A stretch of DNA of 64,000 bases from Diploptera punctata (Eukaryota; Arthropoda; Insecta; Blattodea; Blaberidae). Shown one piece after another: positions 10,343-22,428 of this stretch. Numbering within the stretch: the stretch's first letter is position 1; each line of letters opens with the position of its first letter. The translations under genes and the position numbers were made by a program. The notes below the pieces were generated by a model, which searched no databases, was not told the origin of the DNA, and saw only the letters and a list, made by a program, of their open reading frames with translations. The DNA lies in NCBI GenBank assembly GCA_030220185.1, contig JASPKZ010002337.1, forward strand, positions 124,001 through 188,000. The letters run 5' to 3'.

Positions 10343-11060
10343 AAAAGTAAAAGCGTGTTTTTATGGTTTGTGAACAGGGAAAAGGTAGTGAAAAAGCTTA
10401 CTAAAAGCACGCTCAGTGCTAGAGGAATTGAATTTCTCATTATTACCATATGAAATAGAATGTTTTTAAAGCTGCATTTCTACAAATGAATCCACTTTCA
10501 CAAAAATAGCGAGTGTTGTATATGCATATTCAACTAAGTGTTTTGTAGTTAATGTTTTTGGAGAGATAATTAATATCCACTTAATGCACAGTCATATGCA
10601 AATGAAGCATTCTCTGTAGTCCACTTGGTACCAGAATAATTTGTTCCTCGAAATAAACAAGCATTAATCCCTCCCTAAGCAACAAAATTCACGCTTTCAT
10701 TTTACAGAGGAATTTGCATTTTTATAGAAGTTTAATTTTCACTGTATTTACCTTTGAACTATTTGATATTTTACATGAATGTTAAAATTGCATTCGTACG
10801 TTTGTAAAATATCTTTCGCTAATTCTAATTAACGTTAATCCCTCCCCGAGCAACAATTCAAACATTTTGGCTTTACTAAAAAAATTGTATTTTGTAAGTT
10901 TCATTTGTTACACAATTTAACTTGGAATTGTTTAATACGAGTATTTTATACAGATATTTAAATTACTTTCATGAATATATACAATTTATCTTTGACTAAC
11001 GATAATAAACATTATCCTTCCTTATGAAATAATACAAGCACCAAATTAAATGCCGAAGAT
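10343..11060. repeat. Degenerate tandem repeat of about 165 bp
   Basis: The phrase 'TTAATCCCTCC' recurs at about 10663 and 10832, and a diverged form (TTATCCTTCC) at about 11012. Each is preceded by similar AT-rich blocks ('TTTCGCTAATTCTAATTAACG' against 'TTGACTAACGATAATAAAC'). This suggests two to three old tandem copies at about 10640-11020. The first 300 bases of this interval hold nothing recognisable. Confidence 0.45.
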
Positions 11061-11972
11061 GGAACATGTTCTAAAAGGCCTACGTGGTTTTAACTAATGT
11101 ATACGAAGTTTTTTAAACAAAAATTAATTTTAATTAAGGAAGACTGATATATCAGGTACTTACATTAACATTTAAAAGTAATTAAAACACTCAGCGTACT
11201 GCAAAACTTGCAGATTTATGAAAACTAGTGGCGCCCAGCGGTCGAAATTCGCCACAATTCATTAAAATTTTAAGTATGTCACAAATACGACCTTATGCAT
11301 TATTTTTCTATTTATTTTTAAAATACGAACGATAGGAAATATGTGGTATAGCTTAGCTAAGCCATATTTGATAAACAATAACGCGTCATTTGACACTTGT
11401 ATACTATTTATACTATTTAAATTCGCATTTGGCCTGTTATTATGTGTACGGAAATATTATTATATCACTTCCTCTTTGTCTCTCACTCCAACCCGTCATG
11501 TTGTATGTCCAGGCATAATGTAAGTGGGTGAGAATATCTAAATATAAAAAAAATATGTAATTAAATTACTGAAACAAAGATTAGACAGGGTTTAATTTAA
11601 ATAATAAAATGTACTCACTTTTTTTTAATCACTAATAATAAACAAATAATTATAAATACGCAAGAGTAAGTCAATTCACATTGCTGCTGTACAATTTTCT
11701 TCTTTACAACAATGCACTTTCAGTATGAACGTAAACAAATGAATGAATACGCAAATAAACGAATGAGTAGACAAATTAATGAGTAATACACATAAATTCC
11801 TTACAGACAATTAATTTTATTTTGTTGAATTTAATTTATTTATAACACATATTATACATTAATTTTATTTTTCTACACTCCTTCTCTACATGGACTTTAA
11901 TTATGCCAAATATCACACTCCTCTGTGTGCGCAGTCTGCCTAAAAAGGAGTACAAAGTTTTTCCTTCACGTA

Positions 11973-12011
<39 letters not shown>

Positions 12012-12170
12012 TAGCTAAATCCGGCCTTTTTTCGCTGATATGAAATGAATTGGAAAGTAAATAAAAGATTTGTAGCGAACATAAAATCACCAGAAATCAC
12101 ATCATTAAATTCAATACCCTGCCTTGTGTTGCTGGTTATGTGGATTGAAATGTGAAGAAGTAATTATTTT
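11061..12170. other. AT-rich DNA with one microsatellite
   Basis: No gene is recognisable. A (TA)n run occupies about 11967-12008. Short frames such as 11836-12090 minus run through that repeat and are not credible genes. Confidence 0.5.
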
Positions 12171-12985
12171 CCCATGTTGTGGCGATGTTTTTGAAGCAGC
12201 TAACTATCTTCATGCCCGATGTTGTTGTAACATTTTGAAGGATTAGTGTCCCAAAAAGAATTACTGGTTCAGGTTGGTTTGATTTTCGGTAGAGCTGGAA
12301 TCTCTTCTCAAGGTCGGAAGTTGGTACACTGGATAGGAAAACACTTTAAAATCACTGAAAAATTGTTTCTTGTAGAAATAATTTCACATTTATTTACTAT
12401 GTAATTTCCCAGCAGATCAAGTAAATATAGGTGGTATTATTCTTCACCGTCAATTAATTTCTTGTCTGAAATCAATTACTCTTGTAATAAATATTACATT
12501 TCATCTTGAGAATTCTTCTTGTTTCTATCTTTGTTGGAAGTTATATGAAGAATGACTATGTAATTATTTTATAATTTTAAAGAACATTATTACATCACAT
12601 GATTTTATATTTAAATTCTATTGGTTAATATAATGTATAAATTTGATTTGTTAAATCAAAAAGTTAATTGTTTTAACATCCAATCAGAGTTCAGTATAGT
12701 TTCATTTAAAAATATGAAGTTAGGCAGGTGTTCTTATTACAGTTATAACAGAAAGCTTTATAATTCTGACAACAATGACTTAAAACAATTTTAAAAGCAT
12801 TATTTAGAAAGACTGTTATGTAATACAATTTCCTTAACTGTTACTGAGACATTTTTATTCAACAATGAACAACAATTAATTATTTAGATGTTTTTCTTTA
12901 TTTAAGTTATATTTAAATATTAAAAGAATTTTAAAGTATAAAATTATTAACTTCAACTTCCATATTTATTATGATATTAAAACCC
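12171..12985. repeat. Dispersed repeat R7, copy 1
   Basis: Matches 37644-38482 in the same orientation over about 820 bases. Shared blocks include ATGCCCGATGTTGT, AAAGAATTACTGGTTCAGG, CTTCTCAAGGTCGGAAGTTG, TATTATTCTTCACCGTCAAT and ATGTTTTTCTTTATTTAAGT. No common reading frame is visible. It is an unclassified interspersed repeat. Confidence 0.75.
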
Positions 12986-13059
12986 TGCTTTAAATGAAAG
13001 GCAGATTTTTTTTTTCACAGAAAAACTTTTTTTATTTTAAAGTTAGTGGATTGACTATT

Positions 13060-13210
13060 TTTTTTTAGTTTGTCCGTTATCTGCACAAACATAAAGATCA
13101 GACGGTTTACCGACTCTGGAGCAGGCGACGTATAATTGCTGATGAGAGAAGTAATCATTTTCTAAATTCAACGCAAACTTGCAAGGATTGCTCTTGCACT
13201 TTATTGATAA
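13060..13210 (-). pseudogene. Helitron helicase C-terminal remnant
   Basis: On the minus strand, codons at 13064-13150 read FSHQQLYVACSRVGKPSDLY and continue to a K-ending segment. The pattern FSHGQLYVACSRV is a hallmark of the last helicase motif (Pif1-like domain) in Helitron RepHel proteins. Just upstream, a second frame gives residues like the family's QSLQV segment, so a frameshift separates the halves. This remnant shows that autonomous Helitrons once existed in the genome. Confidence 0.8.
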
Positions 13211-13505
13211 TCACAGCGAACGAAAGACATATTGCAAATTGAAGTCGATAGAACCCGAACACGTGCATATTCGATTGCAACGTTGTGTCGAACTTTCATT
13301 TTACCATGAAAACACACGTGTATTCGAATGCAATATTCTGTCAAAATTTCAAGTCAATCGACCAACTATTTTTCGAGTATTTGCAAGCACTAAAACACAC
13401 ATGCTGAATTTTTATGTTTAGCCCCTCAGGGGTCCTCATCTAGGGGATATGTGGATGGCGACCACAAGGTGCCCAAGCTGTGCAAAACATTTCTTCCACT
13501 TGTGT
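13211..13505. other. Unassigned, possibly Helitron-derived
   Basis: Holds paired phrases such as ATTCGATTGCAA/ATTCGAATGCAA and CATGCTGAATTTTTATG; the latter resembles one in R10 at about 19835. No credible gene is present. Confidence 0.35.
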
Positions 13506-13845
13506 TTTTGCACTCTTTTAACTTTACTATCTAACCTCTCTTGGTTAACTCTTGTTTTTTCGACCCCGACGCTATTAGGGCATCCGAGGGCTAGGGAGTC
13601 CTTCCTTTTTTCCATTTCTTCTTTCCTTTATTTTATTTTCTTCTCCAGAAAATCCTGACCAGAGGCTATAAGATGGCAGCCCCATCACTGGTATTGCCTT
13701 CCTTTGGCCAGCAACCAATCGAAGGGACTATTATTATGCTTTCAAGTCTTATACGAGAATTTCCCATAAGGGAAAATTTTCTATAGGATCGTAACAGGCC
13801 TTGGCCTAATACTTGGAAGGAAGAAGAAGAAGAAGAAAAATATTT
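13506..13845 (+). repeat. Retroposon-like repeat R8, copy 1
   Basis: Matches 34018-34348 in the same orientation: CTATTAGGGCATCCGAGGGC, AAGATGGCAGCCCCATCACT, GGCCAGCAACCAATCGAAGG, GGATCGTAACAGGCCTTGGC. It ends in a (GAA)n tail at about 13822-13840. A simple tail on one side and a constant orientation suggest a retroposed 3' end. The parent element is unknown. Confidence 0.72.
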
Positions 13846-14312
13846 GGACAAATTAATTTTTAAACGGTTAGGCTGAAATTAAAGTGGTCTAAATAATATT
13901 TTATTTGTATTCAATTCGAGCCTTCCATTCGAGAGAAGTCTAGACAGACGTACAGTTTAGTCCTACTCTTGCACATACAGTCACTGCACATGGTTACAAG
14001 GGGAAAAATCAGATTGGTTGAAACTGGGGTTTCAATACGGGACCTTCAGAATATAATCTCAAACACTACTGCCTGAGGTAATTTGCTAACTAGGGAAAAA
14101 TTTCGGTAGTTGTTTTTTGTATACATGTTGTAAGCTAAGATGATAGACCTATATTTGAATTTTCGGTTAACTGACTTATGCTGCACCTGCATGACGAGGT
14201 GCGAGTATCTTATCAGTCAGTCTATAGCTAGAGTTGGTCATGAGAGTCAGTGGTGTCGGACCAGTGATAGTATGACGAATAAGTAAATATTCTGAGTGAA
14301 GTCATCACACAA
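13846..14312. other. No recognisable feature
   Basis: Noncoding sequence without detectable repeats. Confidence 0.4.
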
Positions 14313-14314
14313 TA

Positions 14315-14876
14315 CAGGGCTATTTAAAAGATGGAACAGACTTCAAACATTTATTTCTTCCAAACTACAAAATATAGAAACACAATTCCAACGTTGCTGT
14401 AAAGATAAAAGTTCAAATTGCACTATTTTATGCATTCAATATTAGCACCATGTTACACGACAAATATAAAAACGATGGCTCATTTCTTGCCACACATGTA
14501 TCAGCTAGTCTCTGGTTATCGAATTCATAGCTTCAACAATTCGATGTCGCAGATTTTCAAAAGTGTCAGGCATAGATGGGGATAAAAACACGGTCTTTCA
14601 CGTGTTCGCACAGATAGAAATCACACGGGGTTAGGTCTGGTGAGCTGGGAAGCCACCGGCGATGAAGTTGATTTTCTGCTCCTGATCTTTCTATCCAATA
14701 TCCTGCTGTGTCGTCATTTTGATACAAACAATCAACTTGACAAGCAACAGCGCCAATGCAGCCATGATCGGAACTTCGAAATTTTCTTTCCAGGAACGTT
14801 GGAATTGCGTTTCTATTTTTTGTAGTTTGGAAGAAATAAATATTTGAAGTCTGTTCCTTCTTTTTGAATAGCCCTC
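14315..14876 (-). mobile_element. Deleted mariner-like element
   Basis: The ends are CAGGGCTATT and AATAGCCCTC, both flanked by TA (14313-14314 and 14877-14878), as in Tc1/mariner insertions. Long subterminal inverted repeats ('ACTTCAAACATTTATTTCTT', 'CAATTCCAACGTT') lie inside. The interior on the minus strand keeps a broken piece of the transposase C-terminal region. Sister copies are 24389-25010, 46412-46976 and 54737-55018. Confidence 0.88.
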
Positions 14877-14947
14877 TATGAAAAACTGAATTAATTTGGC
14901 AGAAAATTAAATGTGTTTATATAGTGCAGTATAATTCACTAAATCAC

Positions 14948-15360
14948 TGGCACTATCGAACACGTAGATTCAAAGCTCTCCATACATCCATATCCTGAGC
15001 TAAATTTTCCAATAATCCCTTGTGTAATCTACTTTTCCTCAGAACATGGCTAATGTTTATTGTCCCAACTCATTATTTGTCTACCAACTGGGCGTCCTGT
15101 CTACGAGACTTAACTTGTATTGCTTCTTATTTCCCATAAAGAAATGAGGCTCACTTATGTAGCCTTCTCTATGCACGTGCCCCTTCGTTGGTCATTGGTC
15201 CAAAAAAATTCCTAACAATCTTATTTTCAATTACTTGTAATATCTTGCCCGCCCTTTAAATAAGAGTCCATGTTTCGCACCCACATAATATAACTGGAAG
15301 AAAAGCATTTTTATATATTTTTCAGTTTTTAAGATGAATTGGGACAACTAGAATCCCTGT
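14948..15360 (-). mobile_element. LINE-3 3' fragment
   Basis: Minus-strand LINE-3: 3' terminal TGGCACTATCGAA block, then the region that elsewhere encodes CETWTL and FENKVL-type residues, here decayed. It ends near the 'GAATTGGGACAACTAG' block. No intact frame remains. Confidence 0.8.
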
Positions 15361-15904
15361 AATGAAGAATATAAACATAGAAGACATAAATAAATATACA
15401 TTCAAAATATTATTCCATGGGATTAGTTTAAATTCCATTATGGTCCTATAATCTAAGCTTAAAGACGAATAGAACAAGGTTTTGAAATAGAAGCAGAAAC
15501 CCAAAACCATTTTCATTTCTCTTTCCATTAGTTTTGTTTCTTGGAAATCCCAAGGATTATATCAGTAAAACAAATATTTATTGTAGGAATCTCGCAGTTA
15601 GCGACTGACCTCTGGTGACACAAATGAAAACTAATGTCTGGCTAAGAAAACATTTAAATGCAGTCTAATACATAGTATGTGGGACTCACCAAACAGAATC
15701 AATACTATGCAGTAACTTCCATTAATCTTCCTGCAATTAAGATCCAGTTCTTGATGTATCTTAAGATTAATATACAAATAGGAGTAAACTTGTAAGTCCT
15801 TTTCAGGGTCTCTTAGAAAAGTTGTACTAAATAATGGTGTCTCCCATTTTCTATCCAACTAAATTATACAGGGATATTGTCGTTATAAGGAAATTAAACA
15901 ATAT
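15361..15904. other. No recognisable feature
   Basis: AT-rich. Small minus-strand frames (15322-15528 and 15631-15858) have no motifs. Confidence 0.4.
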
Positions 15905-16205
15905 TGGAACTCCACCAATATTAGAATTAAAAATGGAACTAATAATAAAATGTAAACAAGCAATATAGTTTCAATTGTTCGGTAGACAGTCCTTATCTAA
16001 TGTAAATTTAAAAATTATATAAAGAAAAGCAATGCGATATTATAAACACTCTTCTCGATATTCGATTATTGAAAACACCAACTGAAAATATTTGTCAATC
16101 TTAATACTATTTTTATAAATTAAATTATTGTTAATTGCTGAAAGAATACTATCAGTGAGGTGTATAAGTTAGTTTTCATTGTATGGAAAAAAGTTGTAAA
16201 ATGTA
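15905..16205 (-). mobile_element. LINE-7 3' untranslated fragment
   Basis: Matches about 55725-55970 within LINE-7: ACTAATAATAAAATGTA, AAAATATTTGTYAATCTTAA, and AGAATACTATCAGTGAGGTG then TATAAGTTAGTTT. The copy lacks coding sequence and the (TCTAA)n tail. Confidence 0.65.
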
Positions 16206-16241
16206 AGTGAATGAACAATTAGTATTGCATTTTTCTTGTAA

Positions 16242-16588
16242 GCCTTTGCTCTCTCCCCATACAGGAGAGATTCAACGATACTAAATTAGTTACACTTGTT
16301 TTCGGATAGATGTCATTGAGTGGCCCTGGGTCAGCGGTTCTGACTCATAGTGACATCTAGGAAGCCAAGGTAATACAATGATGGGACAATTCGATAAATT
16401 TTGCTTAGAGACCTTTCTATTCAGACTTAAGGATTTTTCACGAGCCTGAAAATCTTCAGACTCGGGACCCAGGGCTTAAAGTTCCTCCCGGAGGACTTAC
16501 TCCTTGGATTTTTCCATCCTAAAATAAATCCATCGACCCCGGCCGGGTTCGAACCCGCGAACCTCGGGAGCAGAGGCAAGGAATATTA
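16242..16588 (-). mobile_element. SINE-4
   Basis: Minus-strand SINE-4: 3' part at low coordinates ('GATGTCATTGAGTGG', 'TGACATCTAGGA'), then AAATTTTGCTTAGAGACC, TTGGATTTTTCCATCC and the tRNA-like head (CCGGCCGGGTTCGAACCC, B box in reverse). It is essentially complete, with ordinary divergence. Confidence 0.82.
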
Positions 16589-16614
16589 CAAAAAAGTATA
16601 ACATTTTAAATAAC

Positions 16615-17190
16615 TAATTCACTGGTTCTATCGAACCCATATGTTCACGGCTGCTCGTACATAATCTCTCCATACATCCCTATCCTGAGCCAATGTTTTC
16701 TAATGATCCTCTGTATAATCTACTTCCCTCAAATCATGGATAATATTATTCTCTCACCTCATCATTGATATACCAACTGGGCGTTTTTCCCTTTGGTTTT
16801 CCTACAAGAAGCTTCCATGTACATTTTTCATTCCCCACTCGTGCCACATGTCCTGCCCATAGCAGTCTATGAGACTTAACGTTAATATATTGGCTTCCTA
16901 TCCATATCATGTAGCTTATTATTATGTAGTTCTCCCCATTCACCTGTCTGTTCATTTCTTTTTGGCCCAAAAAATTTCCAAAGAACTTTATTCTCAAATA
17001 TCTGTAATATTCTTTCCTTCCTTAAAGAAAGAGTCCATGTTTCGCAGCCATATAATATAACTGGGAGAATAACAGTTTTACATATTTTCAATTTAATGTT
17101 TTTTTAAAGGAATTGGGACGACCAGAGTCCTGTAGTGTATAATAGCATGCATTTCCAGAATTGAGTCTATATTTAATTTCTTTGCACATC
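16615..17190 (-). mobile_element. LINE-3 3' fragment with recognisable protein
   Basis: The longest LINE-3 piece here. Two overlapping minus-strand frames give KICKTVILPVILYGCETWTL and, one frame over, LLWAGHVARVGNEKCTWKLL then GKPKGK. Both belong to one C-terminal reverse-transcriptase region split by frameshifts near 16890-17000. It is 5' truncated near the AATTGGGACGACC block and is followed by SINE-3. Confidence 0.88.
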
Positions 17191-17212
17191 TTATTCCCAT
17201 TTATAATTATTG

Positions 17213-17575
17213 CTCCCGCGCCGTAGCCGAGTGCTTAAGGCAGGAAGCCTTAGCGCAGAGCTAGAGTACTTTCGCTGGTACGGGGCTCCATGAGGAAAAT
17301 ATTTTTTCTCATGGTATTTCGCTCAGTATGGGACTGGTGCCCACCCAGCATCATGAGGCATTTGGGTAGCTACAATAAGTAGCGGCTCCAGGTTGAGAAA
17401 ACCAGCTATAACGGCTGGGGACTCGACATGCTGACCACATGTCACCCCTACACTGGCTGGATGATCATCTACCTCTGTGATTTACACATGTTGATGTGAG
17501 GCCAGTAGCCGGCTGGTAGGTTAAGGGCCTTCTAGGCCTGACGCGCACAGGAGGAGAGGTATTTGAATTCAGCCA
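17213..17575 (+). mobile_element. SINE-3
   Basis: Starts CCGCGCCGTAGCCGAGTGCT, which resembles the 5' half of a tRNA-Leu or tRNA-Ser with an A box. Body landmarks are CCACCCAGCATCATGAGG, GAAAACCAGCTATAACGG, CATGCTGACCACATGTC and GGCCTTCTAGGCCTG. The same order occurs at 40280-40620, and the 5' half recurs at 63741-63905. Confidence 0.82.
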
Positions 17576-18195
17576 CCTTTTAAACAAATTATATTCAAAG
17601 GCTCTTTAAGGTCATAAATGCATATTATTTTGAGGTCATACACATTCCCTTACTTATGACATTATTTTCGATAAGTTGTGATTGATCTTTATGAACCACC
17701 CTATAAAAACCATGTTACGTTTCTATTATACTCAATTGAACAATAATAAAGACATTAAAATGCATTGAAACATCAAGTTGTATGCATGTAAACATCTTAT
17801 TGCAAATTAAACTCAAACTTGGATGATAAAGGTAGAAGAAACAACAAAATAGGTCCCAAGGAAGTTTCAATGGTATATGTATTGCAAGTTTAATTTCTCT
17901 TATTTAATGAATGGTAGAGATCTTGTCATTATGGGCGACATCTTGAAACAATAAAGTGTTGTTGTTTCTCAAGTAAAGGCTTTGTAACATTGGTATGCAA
18001 GCCCGAACTTAGCGTCCCACAGTAGGTTATGAACAATAAACTTCCAAGTTTGAATTGCAGCAACTCTGTTGCATATCAGATACAGTCTGTCAGGAAACAA
18101 AACAACCACACCAATGTTAATTCAAACAGATGTACTCTTAAATTAGTTGGTAAAAGTAAACCGAAAATAAATTTATTGGGGTACAAAGATGGACG
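17576..18195. other. No recognisable feature
   Basis: AT-rich, without motifs or repeats shared with the rest of the window. Confidence 0.4.
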
Positions 18196-18560
18196 ATAAA
18201 TGCTTTACGCTTTTTTCTTCTTGTGAACTCCAGGGATTAGGCAATACTGCCTGTTCACGCTCCAAAACATGACTGAACAACTTTTTTTCATTCTTTCCTT
18301 ACTTACTTTTACTTTACTTTTGAGGGCCTCTCCACTTTTCAGCGGTTACCCTGTATTCCCATTCGCCATTCTTGCCGATCACGCCATTCATCCTCCTCCA
18401 GACCTCGGTCGTTCATCAATCTATGGATCTCTCCTCTCCAAGTTGTTCTTGGCCTGCCCCGTTTCCTTCTACCAGAAGGTGACCATTCCAAAAGAGTTGG
18501 GCCACCTATCATCCTCCATTCTCCTGACATGGCCATACCACTGAAGAGCTCCAAAGTTGA
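18196..18560 (-). mobile_element. LINE-6 3' fragment
   Basis: The minus strand encodes GRRKRGRPRTTWRGEIHRLM and LEEDEWRDRQEWRMG, typical of LINE C-terminal ends. A frameshift upstream separates it from LQWYGHVRRMEDD-like residues. A (TAAAG)n-like tail lies at about 18294-18320. The part at 18196-18260 resembles another retroposon end with a GAAGAA tail. Confidence 0.78.
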
Positions 18561-18960
18561 TGCCTATTAATCCGTCCGGCTAATTTCTTGGGAAACGCAG
18601 CAAGCTTTGTTTTATAGGATCGGGGTGCTAGCCCTCTGCCCAACCCCCAACCTGGAGGACCAGGTAATTTGTAATCGAGGATGTCTTCCCCTAGCCTTTG
18701 GAGGACCAACTCTCATCCAGCAAGGCAGCAGCTCCCTATCCTGAGGTAATCTCTTCTGCCTTCTTCGCCGTTGAGATTCCAAACTCTTCATCCGCCTAAG
18801 AAGCCATTGGAGTGCTTCTTCGTCTGACCTCTCTCCTGTGACCTGTCCGGCATGGGAAACCCTATCAGTAGCTACGCTACCGCCGGCATAGCTCTCAGGG
18901 TCATCGAGGTACTCAAACCCCACCACCAACTATAAGGTCTTGCACTCCCTTTCCGGATGT
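18561..18960 (-). other. GC-richer segment, probably part of LINE-6
   Basis: This stretch continues upstream of the LINE-6 coding end and is clearly GC-richer than its surroundings. A 105-codon minus frame (18612-18929) contains ATDRVSHAGQVTGERSDEEA but no domain I recognise. It could be an internal LINE-6 region or another repeat, so I do not call a gene. Confidence 0.4.
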
Positions 18961-19169
18961 CTATATCCCTTATGCCTATAATACAACACTTTTCTATCAC
19001 CATTCTTTCTCCATTCATTTCTGTAGTTTATAATTTTTTCCATCCAAAGAATTTATTTCTAGCTCTTATTTTATTTTTTTTTATTTGAGACTATCGAATA
19101 TCCGGCTTGCACTGTCTCAAAAGATATGCATTTTTTTTAGTTGAATAAGTTAGAATAAAATTGGGGGTT

Positions 19170-19850
19170 AATTAAAACGTATGGTATATATTGCGACGAA
19201 CAAAAGATGGCGGATGCTAGAGTCAATTTTTACACGCTTTATATTAGCTTGACCTGTATGTATCTATGTAACGGAATCTTTCAACACGATTTTCACCCAC
19301 TTAAAAACATTGGATCGACTTAAAACTTTGTATACTTGTAAAGGACCGATGACAATACAATAATTTCTTATATTTTTCTAAGATCCTGACCAGGATTTCA
19401 TTCTAGATGTGTTGGAGATGATTTTTTTGTAGACCACTTTAATTTTATCCCAAGCGTGTTGGAAATTAAAATTATTTTTCATTTTTAGTTCGATTTTCTA
19501 ATAAAGCGTGTTGTTTTAGATTTTTTTAACTATTATTTATTAATTTAAGATTTCCCGTAAACCCCCACTCCTAATAGCCGGATTTCGCAGATTAATGGAC
19601 AAAATCTACCTGGGTTCACTTTAATAGTTTATACTGAATTTCTTTGTGAAACATCGAAAATTCTGACCGCTAAAGGGATTTTTAATTTTTGTTTCAGGTG
19701 AACTCCTACACCTAATGCTTTTAGAGAGTAATAGATAGGGACTGAACACTCGCCGTACCTGAAAACCTGAATGTACAAATTTCCATAAAGATCTGTTGAA
19801 GGTTCTGAAATCTATAATTCACAAACATATGCAGGCTGAATTTTTATGTA
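19170..19850 (+). repeat. Dispersed repeat R10, copy 2
   Basis: Shares GTATGGTATAT, GTGAAACATCGAAAATTCTG and the CAGGTGAACTCCTACACCTA block with 2515-2900 and, inverted, with 49985-50300 (which shares AACACTC and CGTACCTGAAAACCT). About 250 bases at 19260-19540 are not in copy 1. Confidence 0.6.
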
Positions 19851-20275
19851 TTAAATTTGAGAGAAAAATATATACCTAAGTCAGGATTTGAACCCAATAT
19901 CAGAAATATTGGATTCAAATACCGATTTAGGTATGCATTTTTCTCTTCAAATTTAATTTGTGATTGAGTGAGAAGTGATACATTTAATATTAAATATCGA
20001 ATATTAGCTTTACTTGCTAGGGGTGTAATGTGTTGATTTCCATTTTAAAGTGCTCTTATTTATGAGACCGATAGATGGCGTTAGTGGAACAAACGTTCAC
20101 TGCTACCTGGTGCATGGAAATCGCATTAGTTTAAATCGTGATGCCTAATAGCTTAAATCGTTAAAGCACCAATGTACATAACCAGAGATATTGAGATCAA
20201 ATCTCGATTTAGGCATATATTTTTCTCTTCAAATTTAATTTGTCATTGAGTGAGAAGTGATAAATTTAATACTAA
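19851..20275. repeat. Decayed tRNA-like inverted/direct triad
   Basis: 19851-19903 and 19907-19959 are inverted arms (TTAAATTTGAGAGAAAAATA against ATTTTTCTCTTCAAATTTAA). Each contains a T-arm-like segment (GGATTTGAACCC / GGATTCAAATACC). After a spacer of about 180 bases, a third, direct unit at about 20190-20275 repeats GATTTAGGCATATATTTTTC and GAGTGAGAAGTGATA. The inverted, direct, spacer, direct order equals that at 63182-63735. Confidence 0.6.
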
Positions 20276-20800
20276 ATATATTTTGTATATTATGCTACAA
20301 AAAAAAATGAATGTGGTCTGTTTGTCTGTCTTTTATGAATTCAAAAATTACTTGACCGATATGAATAGGGTTTTTACAATCATTTAGATATTTTTCTGAA
20401 ACTATTAACTTTCGTAACAGAATATCGTACGTACTATTGGGCCGGAGCTAAAAAAAAAAGGGCATCGGTGTAATAGAAAAGTAGCTTTTTGGACGCTTAA
20501 ATGGTTTACGCTGTCTAAACCATAACAAAAACACCAAATTAATGAACACAGAATAGAATATCTTAAAAGAATTATACAAAAAACTCTATCTTTTACGGAT
20601 AACTCACAATAACATTTTCGTCTTTCAGCTCATTGATGCCAAGAAGATTAGGATAAGTAGATTCCCGGGCAACGCCATATAATCAGCACAGGGTATCTAA
20701 TATTAATTCATATATGCATTTATAATTATTTTTCTCTTAATTTATTCAACTAGACATAAAAACATTTATTTATGCCTAGCAGTGACGCCGAGTATGTATT
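20276..20800 (+). mobile_element. Helitron-like fragment
   Basis: Contains GGGCCGGAGCTAAAAAAAAA, TGGTTTACGCTGTCTAAACC, TTTTACGGATAACTCACAAT and GATTCCCGGGCAACGCC. It ends near a 'TTTATTTATGCCTAGCAGTGACGCC' segment that matches the Helitron-like ends at 8412 and 2001. It is noncoding. Confidence 0.5.
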
Positions 20801-21286
20801 ATTAAGATTTTATCCAAAGTAGTACATTTTGCTTTTAATGTAGGCCTACTTAAAAATTTCATTTCAGTAGCCTGTATTTTAATTTTATCAAATTTTGTCA
20901 ATGGCCAGCCACGGTCTTTACTCGGTAGAACTTCATTCCAGTTTCTTTTCTAGTTTTATTTTTTAGGCTTCTGTTTATTCTACCGTATTTTTGTTGCAAC
21001 ATGGTAATTTATCTTTAAAATCGAATGTTTTACGTATAAGTTCAAATTTTTATGCCCAGATCGATAGACAAGGGATTATATTTCAGCGAATAATGGCGGT
21101 TAAAAATAACACCAAATGTTCCCCCAATAGACGGAGTTGGCGGAAAAATACTTTATGCAAGTTTGTTTACAGTACAACTGGAACTTAGCTTGGAATTAGT
21201 AAAATAAAGCATTTATTTGAAATAATATTTATATTATCTAGGCGTATATTTAGGTTGAAATAGAGAAAGCAGACATAAATAATAAA
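20801..21286. other. No recognisable feature
   Basis: Unassigned AT-rich DNA. The 65-codon frame at 20991-21188 has no motifs. Confidence 0.4.
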
Positions 21287-21777
21287 TTGCAAATATTCAA
21301 TACTTTCAATATTTATAAACTTAAAGGAACACTGGGAATGAAAGAAAGAAAATAAACATGTTTAAAACTTTATAAAGTATTGGCTGTACCTGCAATATTG
21401 TACGGCTCAGAAATATGGACTCTGAATAAACAGTCAATTAAAACAATAGAAGCAGCAGAAACGAAATATTTACGATTTGTGCAGGATATATTTTAATGGG
21501 CAAAAAACGCAGTGAATATATCTGTAAAGAACTACAAATATTCAGTTTGACAGATAAAATAGAAGAATATAGGAGAAAAAGATATGAACATGTCTGCAGA
21601 ATGGATACCAACAGATTGCCTAGGAAAAGTCTGTACAACCAAGAGAAGGAAAAAGAGATCGGGGGCACCCACAAAAGAGATGGACACAGCAGCTGTAATA
21701 CTTGGAGCCGGAACAAACCAAAAAGGTTTAATCCTTGCAAGAAGAAGAAGAAGAAGAAGAAGAAGAAGAAGAAGATT
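21287..21777 (+). mobile_element. LINE-4 3' fragment
   Basis: The broken plus-strand frames start with LYKVLAVPAILYGSEIWTLN and continue through IEAAETKYL. Frameshifts disperse the end over two frames. A (GAA)n tail fills about 21738-21777. The related copy at 59975-60425 has the same KFYKIMTVPVLTYASENWSL arrangement. Confidence 0.8.
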
Positions 21778-21876
21778 TGAAATAATGAATACGAGTTCCA
21801 ATTGTATTATAGTAAAATAAACTTTCTCCTCGAAATAAAACTTTCTAGCTATTTGTACCTGAACCAAGTTTCTTAC

Positions 21877-22071
<195 letters not shown>

Positions 22072-22428
22072 ATCCTGGCAAGTTAATAACATGTACTTTA
22101 CCTAAAACTGAGAGCGGTTCTGAGTAGCGTGCGATTATACTCTGCAATAACTCTGTCTTCTCTGGAATGGAGGCCAAGTGAATTTGTCATTTCACTGAGA
22201 GGTCGGCGTGATTTCCCGGGATTGTAATCATATATATACCCGTATTTGCGGACATGGATCTAATTACAAAACGTTCTCTGAAATTGTTATTGTTTTTTGT
22301 AAACTCTCCTCGAGTTTTTGCTCAATTTTGAATCTGTATGCAGAGTGTATCGCGGTGTTGTTTTTTTTGCATTTGTCACCGAGGTTAAAATTAACTGGCA
22401 TGAAGTGAATGTTATTGTTATAGTTTAC
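22072..22428. other. No recognisable feature
   Basis: Ordinary sequence upstream of a SINE insertion, with no motif-bearing frame. Confidence 0.4.
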
